From: Clostridium sp. K13
GTDB taxonomy: Bacteria > Bacillota > Clostridia > Clostridiales > Clostridiaceae
Assembly (NCBI RefSeq): GCF_019734195.1
Contig: NZ_JAASHM010000009.1
Span: 1-64,000 of the forward strand
Direction of reading: 5' to 3'
DNA: 64,000 nucleotides
The stretch's first letter is position 1, and each line of letters opens with the position of its first letter. Below the pieces are notes generated by a model. That model had not been told where the DNA came from, made no database searches, and was given only the letters and a program-made list of their open reading frames with translations. Position numbers and translations under genes: made by a program. This document shows, one piece after another, positions 63,191 through 64,000 of this stretch.

Positions 63191-63510
63191 TTACATCAAA
63201 GGAGCAAACAATAAGAAAAATTTCTCTTTTAACTTATCATTCCCTGTTCTCATCTCAAAATCTTCTATTGTATATTCCTTATAGTTTTTTATATCATTTA
63301 TATATATTTTACTATATTCTTCAACAATTTTATTATTATAAAAAACACCACAAATTTCATCATCCACTTGTAAACTTCTTATGTCCATAAATATGGCAAA
63401 CATATCAGTACAACTACCCATAAAATTGCTTCTGCAGGATTTTTATTTTCTAAAAATATACCCCCTAATATTAATGCCAAATAAATTATTAATAATATTA
63501 TTTTTATCAT
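63191..63510 (-). pseudogene. cls: cardiolipin synthase reduced to its two ends
   Basis: From ATG 63510 the frame reads MIKIILLIIYLALILGGIFL and WVVVLICLP, the N-terminal membrane anchor of clostridial cardiolipin synthase, then stops. A second frame (to 63191) gives the enzyme's C-terminus: VDDEICGVFYNNKIVEEYSK, YTIEDFEMR and FLLFAPLM. Everything between, about 400 residues with both HKD motifs, is missing. One internal deletion with a frame change accounts for it. Confidence 0.8.
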
Positions 63511-63617
63511 AATTATTTTTCCATTCTAATAGCAATTAATTATAATAATATTCCCCCTATATAAATAAATTAATTTATTTATAGTTAATTTATTATTAAA
63601 ATATAATAAACATAAAA

Positions 63618-63652
63618 ATAGCCTTAACCACTAAATAAATGGTTAAAGCTAT
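63618..63652 (-). terminator. terminator of GH42 gene
   Basis: ATAGCCTTAACCA and TGGTTAAAGCTAT pair with one mismatch; T5 on the minus strand. Confidence 0.75.
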
Positions 63653-63681
63653 TAATTTTATTCTAAAATAACTTTATAATA

Positions 63682-64000
63682 TTACTTCTTAATTATTTTA
63701 CTTTCATAAGGACTTAAAGAAATTCCATTAAATTCTTTTTTCATAGCAGTATGATTCATAACAAAATAATATTCCTCTTTATTAACTACTCTCTTAACAA
63801 CCTCAATACCTAGTTCTGATTCTATAATTTCTATATTAGCTTCTTTTAATATTTTCTTAGCTAACACATCCATAATAGTCTTATCTACTCCTGTACCAAT
63901 ATAATAAACCTCTCCATTTTCATACTTATTTAAAGTTACCGCTGAAAACTCCTTGTAGAATTCATCGTTATACATAAATAAGCTTTCTGCGGTAGTAGTT
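63682..64000 (-). CDS. GH42 beta-galactosidase, C-terminal part (cut by window edge)
   Basis: The frame is open to the window end (TTTAESLF before the first Met), so the gene continues beyond 64000. The residues seen fit the GH42 trimerisation and C-terminal domains: EFYKEFSAVTLNKYENGEVYYIGTGVD, VVKRVVNKEEYYFVMNHT and a YESKII end. The enzyme removes beta-galactose from oligosaccharides. The GH53 galactanase at 18164 would supply its substrate. The active site is outside the window. Confidence 0.7.
   Translation of the reverse strand, partial: TTTAESLFMYNDEFYKEFSAVTLNKYENGEVYYIGTGVDKTIMDVLAKKILKEANIEIIESELGIEVVKRVVNKEEYYFVMNHTAMKKEFNGISLSPYESKIIKK

Noticed and set aside
1-64000. CRISPR array, rRNA operon, prophage or intact insertion sequence
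   Set aside because: No regularly spaced repeats, rRNA signature, phage structural genes or transposase frames were found on either strand.
1-64000. All broken genes being sequencing errors
   Set aside because: The lesions are of many kinds (large deletions, out-of-frame joins, nonsense changes, duplicated relics), while adjacent genes are flawless. Random indel errors would not remove gene middles. Individual single-base stops could still be errors.

Overview
The base composition (strongly AT-rich), the Shine-Dalgarno sites of the AGGAGG type, the gene families and a GerA-type germination receptor all point to a spore-forming Clostridium sensu stricto. A bile salt hydrolase of the choloylglycine type, an oleate hydratase and a creatininase/cytosine deaminase pair suggest a gut-associated species. 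No rRNA, prophage, plasmid backbone, intact insertion sequence or CRISPR array is visible. One tRNA is present, an initiator tRNA-fMet.

Layout. 0-5 kb: ABC-2 exporter permeases with a 5'-truncated ATPase, behind a phytoene-desaturase-like FAD oxidoreductase with a C-terminal Fe-S module. 5-12 kb: orphan ParA, B12-binding radical SAM protein, XRE regulator, C39-type lipoprotein, HAD phosphatase and small membrane proteins. 12-18 kb: two nuclease-type transcription units, a PLD-fold protein with an unknown partner and a PLD-helicase-DUF3427 protein with a MutT-type NUDIX hydrolase. 18-27 kb: GH53 galactanase, then a degenerate stretch (peptide deformylase and CarD genes with in-frame TGA, three FusB-family copies of which one is intact, cut-up GGDEF/EAL and cupin genes) around an intact bile salt hydrolase. 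27-31 kb: tRNA-fMet, oleate hydratase, its likely TetR regulator and a cupin. 32-34 kb: a collapsed two-component/MacAB-like efflux cluster. 34-38 kb: cytosine deaminase-like and creatininase genes with a leader attenuator, divergent from a PucR regulator. 38-52 kb: Ppx/GppA, threonine aldolase, ABC-F protein, GH13 glucosidase with AraC regulator, a fused ABC exporter remnant, NAD(P)HX repair enzyme, sugar acetyltransferase. 52-64 kb: DUF1622 protein, an adhesin-like choice-of-anchor A protein, MscL, guanylate kinase-like protein, CPBP protease, a GerA-family gene with an in-frame TAG, azoreductase, a DNA/RNA nuclease operon, histidine phosphatase, a cardiolipin synthase reduced to its two ends, and the end of a GH42 beta-galactosidase.

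The dominant theme is reductive decay. At least fifteen loci are pseudogenes, and many have kept both ends while losing the middle (cardiolipin synthase, MFS transporter, histidine kinase, response regulator, ABC half-transporter pair), alongside single in-frame stops. Intact genes with good ribosome binding sites and terminators are interleaved with them, so wholesale bad sequence is an unlikely explanation. The most informative oddities are a histidine kinase whose missing middle matches a fragment 6.5 kb away, a duplicated tRNA promoter segment lacking its tRNA, a terminator/anti-terminator leader before the creatininase-cytosine deaminase operon, a palindrome on the parA promoter, and two copies of a 30-bp MGVSN-type element next to terminators.
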